The translations under genes were made by a program, and so were the position numbers. From positions 1 through 64,000 of the forward strand of contig NZ_CALWJM010000031.1 of the NCBI RefSeq assembly GCF_944381005.1: a stretch of 64,000 nucleotides of DNA, written 5' to 3'. This document shows positions 35,643 through 43,583 of this stretch, in pieces. Position 1 is the first letter of the stretch. Each line of letters opens with the position of its first letter. The notes beneath the pieces were generated by a model. The model had not been told where the DNA came from. It saw only the letters and a list, made by a program, of their open reading frames with translations, and did no database searches. Source of the DNA: an uncultured Butyricicoccus sp. GTDB lineage: Bacteria > Bacillota > Clostridia > Oscillospirales > Butyricicoccaceae.

Positions 35643-35960
35643 ATGAATACTCTGCATCTCAAGACGGGCGACACCGCAGTTGTCCTCTCCGGCAAGGAGA
35701 AGGGCAAGCAGGGCAAGGTTCTGTCCGTTAACCCCAAGAAGGGCATGGTTGTGGTTGAGGGTGTCAACATGATTACCTGCCACCAGAAGCCCCGCCGCCA
35801 GGGTGAGACCGGCGGCATCGTAAAGCGTGAAGGCGCACTGCGCGCTTGCAAGCTGATGAAGGTTTGCCCCAAGTGCGGCAAGCCCACCCGCCCGGCTGCT
35901 AAGATTCTTGAAAATGGCCAGAAGGTTGCCGTTTGCAAGAAGTGCGGCGAGACCATTTAA
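35643..35960 (+). CDS. rplX: 50S ribosomal protein L24
   Basis: 105 residues. KOW motif VVLSGKEKGKQGKVLSVNPKKGMVVVEGVNM near the N-terminus. The C-terminal part has two Cys-x2-Cys pairs (VCPKCGKPTRP and VCKKCGE), a zinc-ribbon form of L24 found in many Firmicutes and implying zinc binding here. One of the first proteins to assemble on 23S rRNA. Confidence 0.97.
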   Translation: MNTLHLKTGDTAVVLSGKEKGKQGKVLSVNPKKGMVVVEGVNMITCHQKPRRQGETGGIVKREGALRACKLMKVCPKCGKPTRPAAKILENGQKVAVCKKCGETI

Positions 35961-35976
35961 GGAGGAGGTTTAACTT

Positions 35977-36519
35977 ATGCCCAGACTGAAAGATAAGTAC
36001 GTCGCAGAGGTTGCACCTGCTCTGATGAAGAAGTTCGAGTACAAGAGCACCATGCAGATTCCGAAGATTGACAAAATCATCGTAAACTGCGGCTGCGGCA
36101 AGGAAGCAAACGGCAACGCAAAGGTTCTCGAAGCGGTTGTCCGTGACCTGACCGCTATCACCGGCCAGAAGGCTGTTGTCACCACTGCAAAGAAGTCGGT
36201 TGCAAACTTTAAGCTCCGTGAAGGTATGCCGGTTGGCGCAAAGGTTACCCTGCGCTCTGACCGTATGTGGGAGTTCCTCGACCGTCTGTTCAACGTGGCT
36301 CTGCCGCGCGTGCGTGACTTCCGTGGTATCTCTGCAAACTCGTTCGACGGCCGCGGCAACTACGCATTCGGCCTGAAAGAGCAGCTGATTTTCCCGGAAA
36401 TCTCTTACGACCAGATTGATAAGGTTCGTGGTATGGATATCATCATCTGCACCACTGCCAACACTGACGAAGAAGCACGCGAGCTGCTGACCCTGATGGG
36501 CGCACCGTTCGCGAAGTAA
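35977..36519 (+). CDS. rplE: 50S ribosomal protein L5
   Basis: 180 residues. [66 protein letters not shown], and C-terminal [27 protein letters not shown]. Binds 5S rRNA and contacts the P-site tRNA and S13. RBS AAGGAGGAGG. Confidence 0.98.
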   Translation: MPRLKDKYVAEVAPALMKKFEYKSTMQIPKIDKIIVNCGCGKEANGNAKVLEAVVRDLTAITGQKAVVTTAKKSVANFKLREGMPVGAKVTLRSDRMWEFLDRLFNVALPRVRDFRGISANSFDGRGNYAFGLKEQLIFPEISYDQIDKVRGMDIIICTTANTDEEARELLTLMGAPFAK

Positions 36520-36536
36520 GAAGGAGGAGAATTCAA

Positions 36537-36722
36537 GTGGCTAAGAAGGCAATGGTACTCAAGCAGCAGAAGACTCCGAAGTTCTCGACTCGTCAGTACA
36601 ACCGCTGCAAGATTTGCGGCCGTCCGCACGCTTACCTGCGTGATTACGGTATCTGCCGTATCTGCTTCCGCGAGCTGGCTTACAAGGGCCAGATTCCGGG
36701 CGTTCGCAAGGCTTCCTGGTAA
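36537..36722 (+). CDS. rpsN: 30S ribosomal protein S14, zinc-binding (type Z)
   Basis: 61 residues from a GTG start after AAGGAGGAGAATTCAA. Zinc ligands Cys24, Cys27, Cys40 and Cys43 lie in [27 protein letters not shown]. This is the short zinc form expected in the spc operon of Firmicutes. Unusually, it is followed by an intrinsic terminator instead of rpsH. Confidence 0.97.
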   Translation: MAKKAMVLKQQKTPKFSTRQYNRCKICGRPHAYLRDYGICRICFRELAYKGQIPGVRKASW

Positions 36723-36750
36723 GCCCAAGCGATTTAAGCGATTCTATAAA

Positions 36751-36782
36751 AGCCGCACAGCATTTGCCGTGCGGCTTTTTTG
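36751..36782 (+). terminator. Intrinsic terminator inside the spc gene cluster
   Basis: AAGCCGCAC / GTGCGGCTT stem with a 10-base loop followed by six T, 28 bases after rpsN. It would split the S10-spc transcript before rpsH. Confidence 0.88.
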
Positions 36783-36811
36783 TTGCAGTTTAAATTATGA
36801 TATGGTATGAT
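36783..36811 (+). promoter_or_regulatory. Promoter of the putative toxin mRNA
   Basis: TTGCAG (36783-36788), 17-bp spacer, TATGAT (36806-36811), directly after the rpsN terminator; predicted start near 36818. Confidence 0.6.
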
Positions 36812-36937
36812 AGACGACAGGAAAAAATAAATTTTTCAGCGCGTAACCGATAACAACGGTAGGCGGTTTTGTCCTCCATTCCCTTGCGGAAGGGAGGTGA
36901 GTTTACCTCATTCCAAGTATGGAAGGGGGTGAACGCT

Positions 36938-37012
36938 GTGTATGCAAAGATGCTGCGCATCATGCTGTTTGTCGCATTGTTCGCACTCGTTTTCGTTACA
37001 TATGCAAAATGA
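36938..37012 (+). CDS. Putative type I (holin-like) toxin peptide, 24 residues
   Basis: GTG start five bases after a strong RBS (GGAAGGGGGTGA, 36921-36932). The peptide is one hydrophobic helix with charged ends: YAKMLRIMLFVALFALVF then VTYAK. The stop codon TGA lies inside the left arm of the following terminator hairpin, whose CCGCCCTCTAG...GCGGTCATTTTT layout is what I recall for Firmicutes 'putative holin-like toxin' (Hol_Tox) loci. An antisense promoter 90 bases downstream completes a type I toxin-antitoxin arrangement. Membrane depolarisation is the expected action of such peptides (family knowledge); toxicity here is inferred. Located between rpsN and rpsH, an unusual place. Confidence 0.6.
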   Translation: MYAKMLRIMLFVALFALVFVTYAK

Positions 37013-37096
37013 CCGCCCTCTAGTCCAAAAGATTGCGGTCATTTTTGACATATAATCTGAGGACATAACCGTCTGCTGGTTACGCGCCCTTTTTCT
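37000..37096 (-). ncRNA. Predicted antisense RNA (antitoxin) to the toxin 3' end
   Basis: From the minus-strand promoter at 37103-37131 transcription should begin near 37096 and run through the toxin's terminator and last codons, ending at the shared hairpin (about 37000). This gives a ~95-nt RNA complementary to the 3' end of the toxin mRNA. Both the promoter and the hairpin are visible; the RNA itself is inferred. Confidence 0.5.
37009..37047. terminator. Shared terminator hairpin of toxin mRNA and antisense RNA
   Basis: Stem ATGACCGC / GCGGTCAT (37009-37016, 37035-37042) with an 18-base loop; five T on the plus strand counting the stem's last base, a short T run on the minus strand. Confidence 0.75.
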
Positions 37097-37102
37097 ATAT
37101 TT

Positions 37103-37131
37103 AGTATACTGCGTGCAGGTAAGTGTGTCAA
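37103..37131 (-). promoter_or_regulatory. Antisense promoter (antitoxin RNA)
   Basis: Minus strand: perfect TTGACA (37126-37131), 17-bp spacer, TATACT (37103-37108), pointing at the toxin gene. Closer to consensus than the toxin promoter, as expected if the antitoxin RNA is in excess. Confidence 0.72.
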
Positions 37132-37231
37132 GCGGAATACGGTCGTTTGCCTGTCTGGTATGATACCGGTGAAAAGGCAATGTGCCCAAAAACAGCGCGC
37201 AAAAATTTTCAATTTCACACGAAAAAAAATC

Positions 37232-37261
37232 TTGCAAAATCGCGAAGGAATTTGTTATAAT
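37232..37261 (+). promoter_or_regulatory. Promoter upstream of the structured RNA in the rpsN-rpsH gap
   Basis: TTGCAA (37232-37237), 18-bp spacer, TATAAT (37256-37261). Confidence 0.65.
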
Positions 37262-37471
37262 ATATGCCAGATGTGCGTAGCACATGCAAACCAGTCTCCC
37301 GCTACAAAGACAGGGAGCGCGGTGTGTTTTTTTCATATCGCCCGCCCGTGGGCCGTCAACCGGACAAGGTTCGGCGCGGTCTGCCGGCGTTTCAAAAACG
37401 GCCGACCTGCCGTTATAACATTTTGACCCGTTCAAAGGGATTTTTCTGCGCAAAAATCGGCATAATTTCCA

Positions 37472-37500
37472 TTGTGAACGGGGTCTTACTGTGTTATAAT
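37472..37500 (+). promoter_or_regulatory. Second promoter for the rpsH part of the spc cluster
   Basis: TTGTGA (37472-37477), 17-bp spacer, TATAAT (37495-37500). The start point would fall within the stem at 37502-37531, giving an mRNA that begins with a hairpin. Confidence 0.5.
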
Positions 37501-37501
37501 T

Positions 37502-37536
37502 ATCGTTGGTCTGGCAAATCAGACCAACGATTTTTA
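37502..37536 (+). terminator. Intrinsic terminator upstream of rpsH
   Basis: 12-bp perfect stem ATCGTTGGTCTG / CAGACCAACGAT, loop GCAAAT, then TTTTTATATATTTT. Confidence 0.85.
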
Positions 37537-37656
37537 TATATTTTCCCCCCGCACCTGTCGTGAAAGGGTCACGGCAGCGTTAGTAAGAAAAGTGGGCGGC
37601 AACCCGTGGGCGAACCCACACGAAGTACCGCCAAACTTCTGAAAGGAGCAAAAGTA

Positions 37657-38055
37657 ATGCAGATTACCGATCCGATTGCGGATATGCTGACCCGCATCCG
37701 CAACGCGGCCGCTGCACGTCATGAGACTGTTGACGTACCGGCCTCTAAGATGAAGAAGTCCATCGCGCAGATTCTGCTCGACGAGGGCTACATCAAGTCT
37801 TTCCAGCTCGTTGATAACGGCAACCAGGGCGTTATCCGCATCACCCTGAAGTACGGTGCAAACCGCCAGAAGGCAATCACCGGCATCAAGCGTGTGTCCA
37901 AGCCCGGCCTGCGCGTCTATGCGGGCGCACAGGAGCTGCCCAAGGTTCTCCGCGGCCTGGGTGTTGCCATCATTTCTACGTCCAAGGGCGTCATGACCGA
38001 CAAGAAGGCGCGTGAGCTGAATGTCGGCGGCGAAGTCCTGGCGTTCGTATGGTAA
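37657..38055 (+). CDS. rpsH: 30S ribosomal protein S8
   Basis: 132 residues from the ATG after GAAAGGAGCAAAAGTA; a longer upstream frame (37606) has no [43 protein letters not shown] and C-terminal [33 protein letters not shown] are diagnostic. S8 is a primary 16S binder and the translational repressor of the spc operon in enterobacteria. The leader has hairpin-prone GC sequence (GTGGGCGGCAACCCGTGGG, 37592-37610) that might be a regulatory site (inference). Confidence 0.98.
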   Translation: MQITDPIADMLTRIRNAAAARHETVDVPASKMKKSIAQILLDEGYIKSFQLVDNGNQGVIRITLKYGANRQKAITGIKRVSKPGLRVYAGAQELPKVLRGLGVAIISTSKGVMTDKKARELNVGGEVLAFVW

Positions 38056-38069
38056 GGAGGTAATTCACA

Positions 38070-38615
38070 ATGTCGAGAATTGGTAGAATGCCTATTGCCA
38101 TCCCCGCTGGTGTCACTGTCACCCTGGACGGCAATACAATTACGGTCAAGGGCGCAAAGGAAACCCTGAGCCGTGAGATTCATCCGAACATGCACGTTGC
38201 AGTTGAGAACAACGAAATCGTTGTTACTCGTCCCAACGATGAAAAGCAGAACCGTGCGCTGCACGGCCTGACCCGTTCGCTCATCCACAACATGGTTATC
38301 GGCGTAACCGAAGGCTTCAAGAAGGAGCTGGACGTAAACGGCGTTGGTTACCGTGTTGCCAAGCAGGGCAAGGACCTGGTTATGAACCTCGGTTTCTCCC
38401 ATCAGGTTGTTATGAGCGAGATTCCGGGCATCTCCATCGAGGTTCCGGGTCCCAACAAGATTATCATTTCCGGTCCCGACAAGCAGAAGGTCGGCCAGTT
38501 TGCAGCAGAAGTGCGCGAGAAGCGTCCGCCGGAGCCGTACAAGGGCAAGGGTATCAAGTACGTTGACGAGCACATCCGCCGCAAGGAAGGCAAGACCGGC
38601 GGTAAGAAGAAGTAA
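38070..38615 (+). CDS. rplF: 50S ribosomal protein L6
   Basis: 181 residues. [40 protein letters not shown], and C-terminal [33 protein letters not shown], the L6 signature contacting the sarcin-ricin loop region. RBS AAGGAGGTAA. Confidence 0.98.
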   Translation: MSRIGRMPIAIPAGVTVTLDGNTITVKGAKETLSREIHPNMHVAVENNEIVVTRPNDEKQNRALHGLTRSLIHNMVIGVTEGFKKELDVNGVGYRVAKQGKDLVMNLGFSHQVVMSEIPGISIEVPGPNKIIISGPDKQKVGQFAAEVREKRPPEPYKGKGIKYVDEHIRRKEGKTGGKKK

Positions 38616-38634
38616 GAAAGGAGCGTGTGCTTAA

Positions 38635-38994
38635 ATGGTTTCTAAGAAGGATTCTAACAAGGCGCGCCTGAAGCGCCATAAGAGAGTACGCGGCAAGATT
38701 TCTGGCACCGCACAGTGCCCCCGTCTTGACGTTTACAGAAGCGCGAAAAACATCTATGCACAGGTCATCGACGACGTAGCCGGCGTGACCCTCGTCTCCG
38801 CTTCGACGATTGAGAAGGACTTCACCGAGTACGGCGGCAACAAGGATGCTGCTAAGAAGGTTGGTCTGCTGGTTGCAGAGCGCTGCAAGGCAAAGGGCAT
38901 CGAGAATGTCGTATTTGACCGCGGTGGCTATCTGTACCACGGACGCGTGAAGGAACTCGCAGAGGGCGCTCGCGAGGGCGGCCTTCAGTTTTAA
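38635..38994 (+). CDS. rplR: 50S ribosomal protein L18
   Basis: 119 residues. Basic start [43 protein letters not shown], then [43 protein letters not shown]. Binds 5S rRNA. RBS GAAAGGAGCG. Confidence 0.98.
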   Translation: MVSKKDSNKARLKRHKRVRGKISGTAQCPRLDVYRSAKNIYAQVIDDVAGVTLVSASTIEKDFTEYGGNKDAAKKVGLLVAERCKAKGIENVVFDRGGYLYHGRVKELAEGAREGGLQF

Positions 38995-39012
38995 GTCGGG
39001 AGGAGGTAAAAC

Positions 39013-39516
39013 ATGGCTAAGTTTGAGCGTAACGAGAAGAGAGAGGACGAGTTCAAAGAAACCGTCGTGGCTCTCAATCGTGTATCTAAGACTGTTAAGG
39101 GCGGTCGTATCTTCAAGTTTGCGGCTCTGGTAGTCGTAGGCGACGGCAAGGGCACCGTTGGTTTCGGTCTGGGCAAGGCCTCCGAAGTTCCCGACGCAAT
39201 CCGCAAGGGAATTGAGGACGCAAAGAAAAACCTCATCAAGATTTCCCTCAAGGGTACCACCATTCCCCACGAGGTAATCGGTGAGTTCGGTGCTGGCCGC
39301 GTGCTGATGAAGCCCGCTGCACCCGGTACCGGTGTTATCGCAGGCGGCGCTGTCCGTGCTGTCGTTGAGGCAGCCGGCATTAGGGACATTCGTACCAAGT
39401 GCCTGCGCTCCAACAACCCGCAGAACGTTGTAACCGCAACCATTGAAGGCCTCAAGAGCCTGCGCAATGCCGCTCAGGTTGCAGCTGTTCGCGGCAAAGA
39501 AGTTAACGAACTGTAA
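39013..39516 (+). CDS. rpsE: 30S ribosomal protein S5
   Basis: 167 residues. Double-stranded RNA-binding half: [45 protein letters not shown]-terminal half: [35 protein letters not shown] with the G-T-G-V-I-A-G-G loop. Important for decoding fidelity. Confidence 0.98.
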   Translation: MAKFERNEKREDEFKETVVALNRVSKTVKGGRIFKFAALVVVGDGKGTVGFGLGKASEVPDAIRKGIEDAKKNLIKISLKGTTIPHEVIGEFGAGRVLMKPAAPGTGVIAGGAVRAVVEAAGIRDIRTKCLRSNNPQNVVTATIEGLKSLRNAAQVAAVRGKEVNEL

Positions 39517-39533
39517 TAGGAGGGGTAATAGAC

Positions 39534-39716
39534 ATGGCAAACATTCAGATTACCCTCAAAAAGAGCCTGGCTGGCCGCAAGCAGCAGCACATCGCGACCG
39601 CTCACGCTCTGGGTCTTAAGAAAATCAACGACGTAACCGTTCAGCCCGACAACGCTGCAACCCGCGGCAAGCTGGCGCAGATTGGTTACCTGCTCGAAAT
39701 CGTAGAGGAGGCGTAA
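39534..39716 (+). CDS. rpmD: 50S ribosomal protein L30
   Basis: 60 residues, normal size. [55 protein letters not shown] is the complete L30 pattern. Four bases separate its stop from rplO. Confidence 0.97.
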   Translation: MANIQITLKKSLAGRKQQHIATAHALGLKKINDVTVQPDNAATRGKLAQIGYLLEIVEEA

Positions 39717-39720
39717 CGAC

Positions 39721-40161
39721 ATGAAGCTTCAGGACTTACAGCCCGCTCTGGGTTCCACCAAGAAGGCATACCGCAAGGGTCGTGGCGCTGGTTCCGGTAA
39801 CGGCAAGACCGCAGGCCGCGGCCATAAGGGTCAGTGGGCTCGTTCGGGCGGCGGCGTTCGCCCGGGCTTTGAAGGCGGTCAGATGCCTTTGGCACGCCGT
39901 CTGCCTAAGCGCGGCTTTAACAACATCTTCGGCACCACCTACGCAGTTGTCAATGTTTCCGCTCTGGAGCGCTTTGACAACGGCACCGAAGTCACCACCG
40001 AGCTGCTGCTCGACACCGGCATCATTTCCAAGGCTCTGGACGGCGTTAAGATTCTGGGCAACGGCGAGCTGTCCAAGAACCTGACCGTTAAGGCTGCTGC
40101 ATTCTCTGCTTCGGCAAAGGAGAAGATTGAGAAGGCAGGCGGAAAGGCCGAGGTGATCTAA
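39721..40161 (+). CDS. rplO: 50S ribosomal protein L15
   Basis: 146 residues. N-terminal extension [42 protein letters not shown] enters the 23S core; [16 protein letters not shown] follows. Late-assembly protein. RBS GAGGAGGCG overlaps the end of rpmD; secY starts two bases after its stop. Confidence 0.98.
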   Translation: MKLQDLQPALGSTKKAYRKGRGAGSGNGKTAGRGHKGQWARSGGGVRPGFEGGQMPLARRLPKRGFNNIFGTTYAVVNVSALERFDNGTEVTTELLLDTGIISKALDGVKILGNGELSKNLTVKAAAFSASAKEKIEKAGGKAEVI

Positions 40162-40162
40162 G

Positions 40163-41443
40163 GTGATCGAGACCCTCAAGAACGCATGGCGGGTTGCCGA
40201 ACTGCGCAAGAAGATTTTGTACACGCTGTTCATTGTTTTTATTTTCCGCTTGGGTTCTTCTATCCCGGTTCCGTTCGTGGATTTCGCCGCACTGTCGCAG
40301 GTGTTTGAGCAGCAGACCGCCAATGGCTCGCTTTTGAGCTTTATGGATGTCTTTACCGGCGGCGGCCTGTCCAATGCGACCATATTTGCAATGGGCATTA
40401 CCCCATATATTAACGCATCCATTATCCTGCAATTGCTGACCGTTGCTATCCCTGCCTTAGAGCACATGGTGAAGGACGGCGGCGAGGAAGGTCAAAAGAA
40501 GATTGCCAGCTGGACGCGCTATTTGGCCGTTGTGCTGGGCTTCGTACAGGGCTTTTCCTATTATATGCTGCTCAAAAGCTGGGGACTTCTCAATGAAACC
40601 GGCGTTTGGGCTGCAATCGTCATCATCATGGCGTTTACCGCAGGTACTGCGCTCATTATGTGGATGGGCGAACACATCACCCAGAACGGTATCGGCAACG
40701 GTATCTCGATTATCCTTTTTGCGGGCATCATCTCCCGCGGGCCGTCTCTGGCCACTGCACTGTTGCAGTTGTTCAAAACTTCCGCTGTCACCGCAATCCT
40801 GATGATTGTGGTTGCGCTGGCAATGGTTGTCTTTATCGTTTATATGTCGAATGCCGAACGCCGCATCCCGATTCAGTACGCAAAGCGCGTCGTCGGCCGC
40901 AAAATGTATGGCGGGCAATCGACCCATCTGCCGATTAAGGTGAACGCGACCGGCGTTATGCCGATTATCTTTGCTTCCTCAATTCTGTCCCTGCCGGCGA
41001 CCATCCAGATGTTCTGGAATCCGGAAGCGGGCACGGTGGGCGCGAGCATTTTGAGCCTGTTCCAGCAGACTTCCCCGTTCTATATCGCACTGTATGCGAT
41101 TATGATTTTTGGTTTCTCCTATTTCTACGCGTCGATTCAGTTCAACCCGATTGAAATTGCGAACAACCTGAAAAAGAACGGCGGCTATATTCCGGGCTTC
41201 CGTCCGGGCAAGCCCACCTCTGACTTCATCATGAAGGCGCTGGGCAAAGTGGTCTTTGTCGGCGCAATCTTCCTGTGCGTCGTCGCGCTGGTTCCGCTTA
41301 TCATTGGTGCGTTTAGCTCCAATCTGCGCAATATCGCGCTGGGCGGCACCTCGGTCATCATCGTTGTCGGTGTAGCGCTTGAAACGGTCAAGCAGCTCGA
41401 GGCACAGATGATGATGCGTCACCACAAGGGCTTCTTGGAGTAA
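40163..41443 (+). CDS. secY: Preprotein translocase channel subunit SecY
   Basis: 426 residues, GTG start right after rplO, RBS GAGGTGA inside rplO. Ten membrane helices form the Sec channel. Visible: plug region after SSIPVPFVDF, FAMGITPYINASIILQLL (helix 2), GNGISIILFAGIISRGP, basic cytosolic loop NAERRIPIQYAKRVVGRKMYGGQSTHLPIKVNATGVMPIIFASSIL (SecA/ribosome contact) and FNPIEIANNLKKNGGYIPGFRPGKPT. Complete family length. Confidence 0.98.
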   Translation: MIETLKNAWRVAELRKKILYTLFIVFIFRLGSSIPVPFVDFAALSQVFEQQTANGSLLSFMDVFTGGGLSNATIFAMGITPYINASIILQLLTVAIPALEHMVKDGGEEGQKKIASWTRYLAVVLGFVQGFSYYMLLKSWGLLNETGVWAAIVIIMAFTAGTALIMWMGEHITQNGIGNGISIILFAGIISRGPSLATALLQLFKTSAVTAILMIVVALAMVVFIVYMSNAERRIPIQYAKRVVGRKMYGGQSTHLPIKVNATGVMPIIFASSILSLPATIQMFWNPEAGTVGASILSLFQQTSPFYIALYAIMIFGFSYFYASIQFNPIEIANNLKKNGGYIPGFRPGKPTSDFIMKALGKVVFVGAIFLCVVALVPLIIGAFSSNLRNIALGGTSVIIVVGVALETVKQLEAQMMMRHHKGFLE

Positions 41444-41460
41444 TTTAGGGGGCATTTTCT

Positions 41461-42090
41461 GTGAATTTGATTCTTTTAGGCGCTCCTGGCGCTGGTAAGG
41501 GCACACTGGCATCTTTCCTGATTGAAAAGATGGGTGTCCCGTCGGTTTCGACCGGCAACATTCTGCGCGAGGCAATCGCCAATCATACACCGCTCGGCGA
41601 CAAGGCAAAGGCGTTCATGGACGCCGGCCAGTTGGTTCCCGACCAGCTGGTTATCGACCTGCTCAAAGAGCGCATTGCACAGCCCGATTGCCAGAATGGT
41701 TTCATTCTGGACGGCTTCCCGCGCACCATCCCGCAGGCCGAGGCACTCGACCAGATTGCCTCCATCGACTGCGCGCTGTCGCTCGAAGTCGATGACGCGG
41801 TGATTGAAGGCCGTATGACCGGCCGCCGCGTGTGTCTCAAGTGCGGCGCAACCTATCACATCAAGGCAAACCCGCCCAAGCAGGACGGCGTGTGCGATGT
41901 GTGCGGCGATACGCTGCACATCCGCAAGGATGACCACGCAGATGTCGTTAAGCACCGCTTGGCAACCTATCACGAGCAGACCGAGCCGCTCAAGGATTAC
42001 TATGGCGCACAGGGCAAGCTCAAGAGCATTGACGGTGCGCAGGGCATCGAGCAGACCAAGAAATTGGCCTGCGAGGCATTGGGTCTGTAA
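41461..42090 (+). CDS. adk: Adenylate kinase, zinc-LID form
   Basis: 209 residues, GTG start after TTAGGGGGCATTTTCT. Converts ATP+AMP to 2 ADP. P-loop LGAPGAGKGTLASFL; NMP site STGNILREAI; GFILDGFPRTIPQAEAL; LID with four cysteines (VCLKCGATYHIKANPP ... VCDVCGDTLHIRKDD) binding structural zinc; and the helix RLATYHEQTEPLKDYY. Conserved place between secY and map. Confidence 0.97.
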   Translation: MNLILLGAPGAGKGTLASFLIEKMGVPSVSTGNILREAIANHTPLGDKAKAFMDAGQLVPDQLVIDLLKERIAQPDCQNGFILDGFPRTIPQAEALDQIASIDCALSLEVDDAVIEGRMTGRRVCLKCGATYHIKANPPKQDGVCDVCGDTLHIRKDDHADVVKHRLATYHEQTEPLKDYYGAQGKLKSIDGAQGIEQTKKLACEALGL

Positions 42091-42093
42091 GAT

Positions 42094-42858
42094 ATGATTC
42101 CGATTAAAACCAAGGAACAACTTGAGCGTATGCGCGTCGCCTGCCGCATTACCGCCCTTGCGCGGAAAGCGGCCGCGGACGCGGTCGCTCCCGGGGTTAC
42201 CACAGACGAAATCGACCGGATTGTCCGTAAAACCATTGAGAAGGCGGGCGCAAAGCCCTCCTTCCTCGGTTACGGCGGCTTTCCGGCGAGCGCCTGTATT
42301 TCAATCAATGACGAAGTCATTCACGGGATTCCGTCGGCAAAACGTGTGGTACACGAAGGCGATATCGTGAAGATTGACGTCGGCGCCTATATCGGCGGCT
42401 TTCACGGCGACTGTGCGTGCACAGTGCCCTGCGGCCAAGTCTCGGACGAGGCCAAGCGGCTGATTGAAGTAACCCGGCAGAGCTTCTATGAGGGTATCCA
42501 GTTTGCCCGTGAGGGCTGCCGTGTCTCGGATATTTCGGCCGCGGTACAGGCCTATGTCGAGGCGAACGGATTCTCGGTTGTTCGCTCTTTCGTGGGTCAT
42601 GGCGTGGGACAAAAGCTGCACGAATCGCCCGAAGTGCCAAACTTTGGCAGGCCGGGGCATGGCGTGCGCTTGCAGGCAGGCATGACGCTTGCGATTGAAC
42701 CGATGGTCAATGTCGGTGGATACGATGTGCGTGTCCTGTCCGACGGCTGGACGGTCAAGACCAAGGACGGCAAGCTGTCCGCGCACTATGAAAACACGGT
42801 CGCTATCACCGACGGCGCGCCCGAAATTTTGACGGCCATCGACGGCGAGGTGCTGTGA
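42094..42858 (+). CDS. map: Methionine aminopeptidase, type I
   Basis: 254 residues. Removes N-terminal Met from new proteins. Metal ligands fall in VKIDVGAYIGGFHGDCACTV (two Asp), SFVGHGVGQKLHESPEVPNFG (His), LAIEPMV (Glu) and YENTVAIT (Glu). Substrate His in SINDEVIHGIPS. No N-terminal zinc finger, as usual for type Ia/b bacterial forms. Four bases after adk. Confidence 0.97.
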   Translation: MIPIKTKEQLERMRVACRITALARKAAADAVAPGVTTDEIDRIVRKTIEKAGAKPSFLGYGGFPASACISINDEVIHGIPSAKRVVHEGDIVKIDVGAYIGGFHGDCACTVPCGQVSDEAKRLIEVTRQSFYEGIQFAREGCRVSDISAAVQAYVEANGFSVVRSFVGHGVGQKLHESPEVPNFGRPGHGVRLQAGMTLAIEPMVNVGGYDVRVLSDGWTVKTKDGKLSAHYENTVAITDGAPEILTAIDGEVL

Positions 42859-42860
42859 CC

Positions 42861-43163
42861 ATGTGTTCCCATGTATCCGATTTTGTGATTTCGCTGGCGG
42901 GACGCGACCGGGACGAAGTGCTTCTGGTCATGCGGGAAGAGGAGAATTACCTCTGGCTCGCCAACGGCAAGACGCGCCGGGCCGAAAAGCCCAAGCGCAA
43001 AAAACGCCGCCATACGGCATTTGTCGCGCACAGTGATGCGCGCACCCGCGACAAGCTGCTCCAAACCGGGCGGCTGACCAACAGCGATATCCGCAAGGCT
43101 CTGTCTATCTGGGCCGGAGAGAACCAAAACACTGACCAAGAAAGGGAAAGCGAACATGGCTAA
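42861..43163 (+). CDS. KOW/L14e-like RNA-binding protein next to infA
   Basis: 100 residues from ATG 42861, eight bases after GAGGTG; a GTG at 42855 overlapping the map stop is an alternative. The N-terminal [50 protein letters not shown] is the KOW-type fold seen in ~90-residue Firmicutes proteins encoded between map and infA. The basic KPKRKKRRH suggests rRNA binding. C-terminus [11 protein letters not shown]. It overlaps infA by eight bases. Exact function is unknown in the family. Confidence 0.85.
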   Translation: MCSHVSDFVISLAGRDRDEVLLVMREEENYLWLANGKTRRAEKPKRKKRRHTAFVAHSDARTRDKLLQTGRLTNSDIRKALSIWAGENQNTDQERESEHG

Positions 43164-43374
43164 AGACGACGTAATTGAGCTGGAAGGTACCGTCATAGAG
43201 GCGCTGCCCAACGCAATGTTTCAGGTAGAGCTGCCCAACGGGCACAAGATTCTGGCACACATTTCGGGCAAGCTCCGTATGAATTTTATCCGCATTTTAC
43301 CCGGCGACAAGGTCACCGTGCAAATGTCGCCTTACGACCTGACCCGCGGCCGCATCACCTGGCGTTCCAAGTAA
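43156..43374 (+). CDS. infA: Translation initiation factor IF-1
   Basis: 72 residues, exactly the family length. OB-fold: [68 protein letters not shown]. Binds the 30S A-site. RBS AAAGGGAAAGCG lies in the end of the KOW gene. Confidence 0.98.
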   Translation: MAKDDVIELEGTVIEALPNAMFQVELPNGHKILAHISGKLRMNFIRILPGDKVTVQMSPYDLTRGRITWRSK

Positions 43375-43454
43375 CGTACATTTGTGATGAAAAGGCGGGC
43401 GGAGGCTCCAACGTGACCGAGGGGCCGTAATCCACCACCGATAACCAAATCTGA

Positions 43455-43583
<129 letters not shown>

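Larger units (their letters stand above)
36839..37087. repeat. Interrupted inverted repeat flanking the putative toxin gene
   Basis: GCGCGTAACC (36839-36848) and CGGTTTTGTCCTC (36864-36876) recur inverted as GAGGACATAACCG (37059-37071) and GGTTACGCGC (37078-37087): 22 of 23 bases match, differing in the spacer length between blocks. As a result the predicted toxin mRNA and the predicted antisense RNA carry nearly the same 5' sequence. Confidence 0.7.
37265..37536 (+). ncRNA. Candidate structured RNA or attenuated rpsH leader
   Basis: Bounded by a good promoter and a strong terminator, with no plausible ORF. Visible stems: ATGTGC-GTA-GCACAT near 37271-37285; CGTTT-CAA-AAACG near 37389-37401; GATTTTT/AAAAATC (37439-37458); outer GACCCGTTCA (37425-37434) with TGAACGGGGTC (37475-37485). 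The 5' end TGCCAGA (37265-37271) is complementary to TCTGGCA (37510-37516), part of the terminator's left arm, so an antiterminator or a closing stem is possible. I could not match it to 6S RNA, SRP RNA, tmRNA or RNase P. Either an independent sRNA or a control leader for rpsH onward. Confidence 0.45.

Noticed and set aside
36919..37023. Alternative ORF from ATG 36919 over the toxin region
   Set aside because: Cys/His/Arg-rich translation with poor RBS spacing; the GTG frame at 36938 has the RBS and a hydrophobic helix.
37265..37536. Identification of the spacer RNA as 6S RNA
   Set aside because: The closing complementarity is only seven bases and I could not draw the long stem with central bubble; left as an unassigned candidate.
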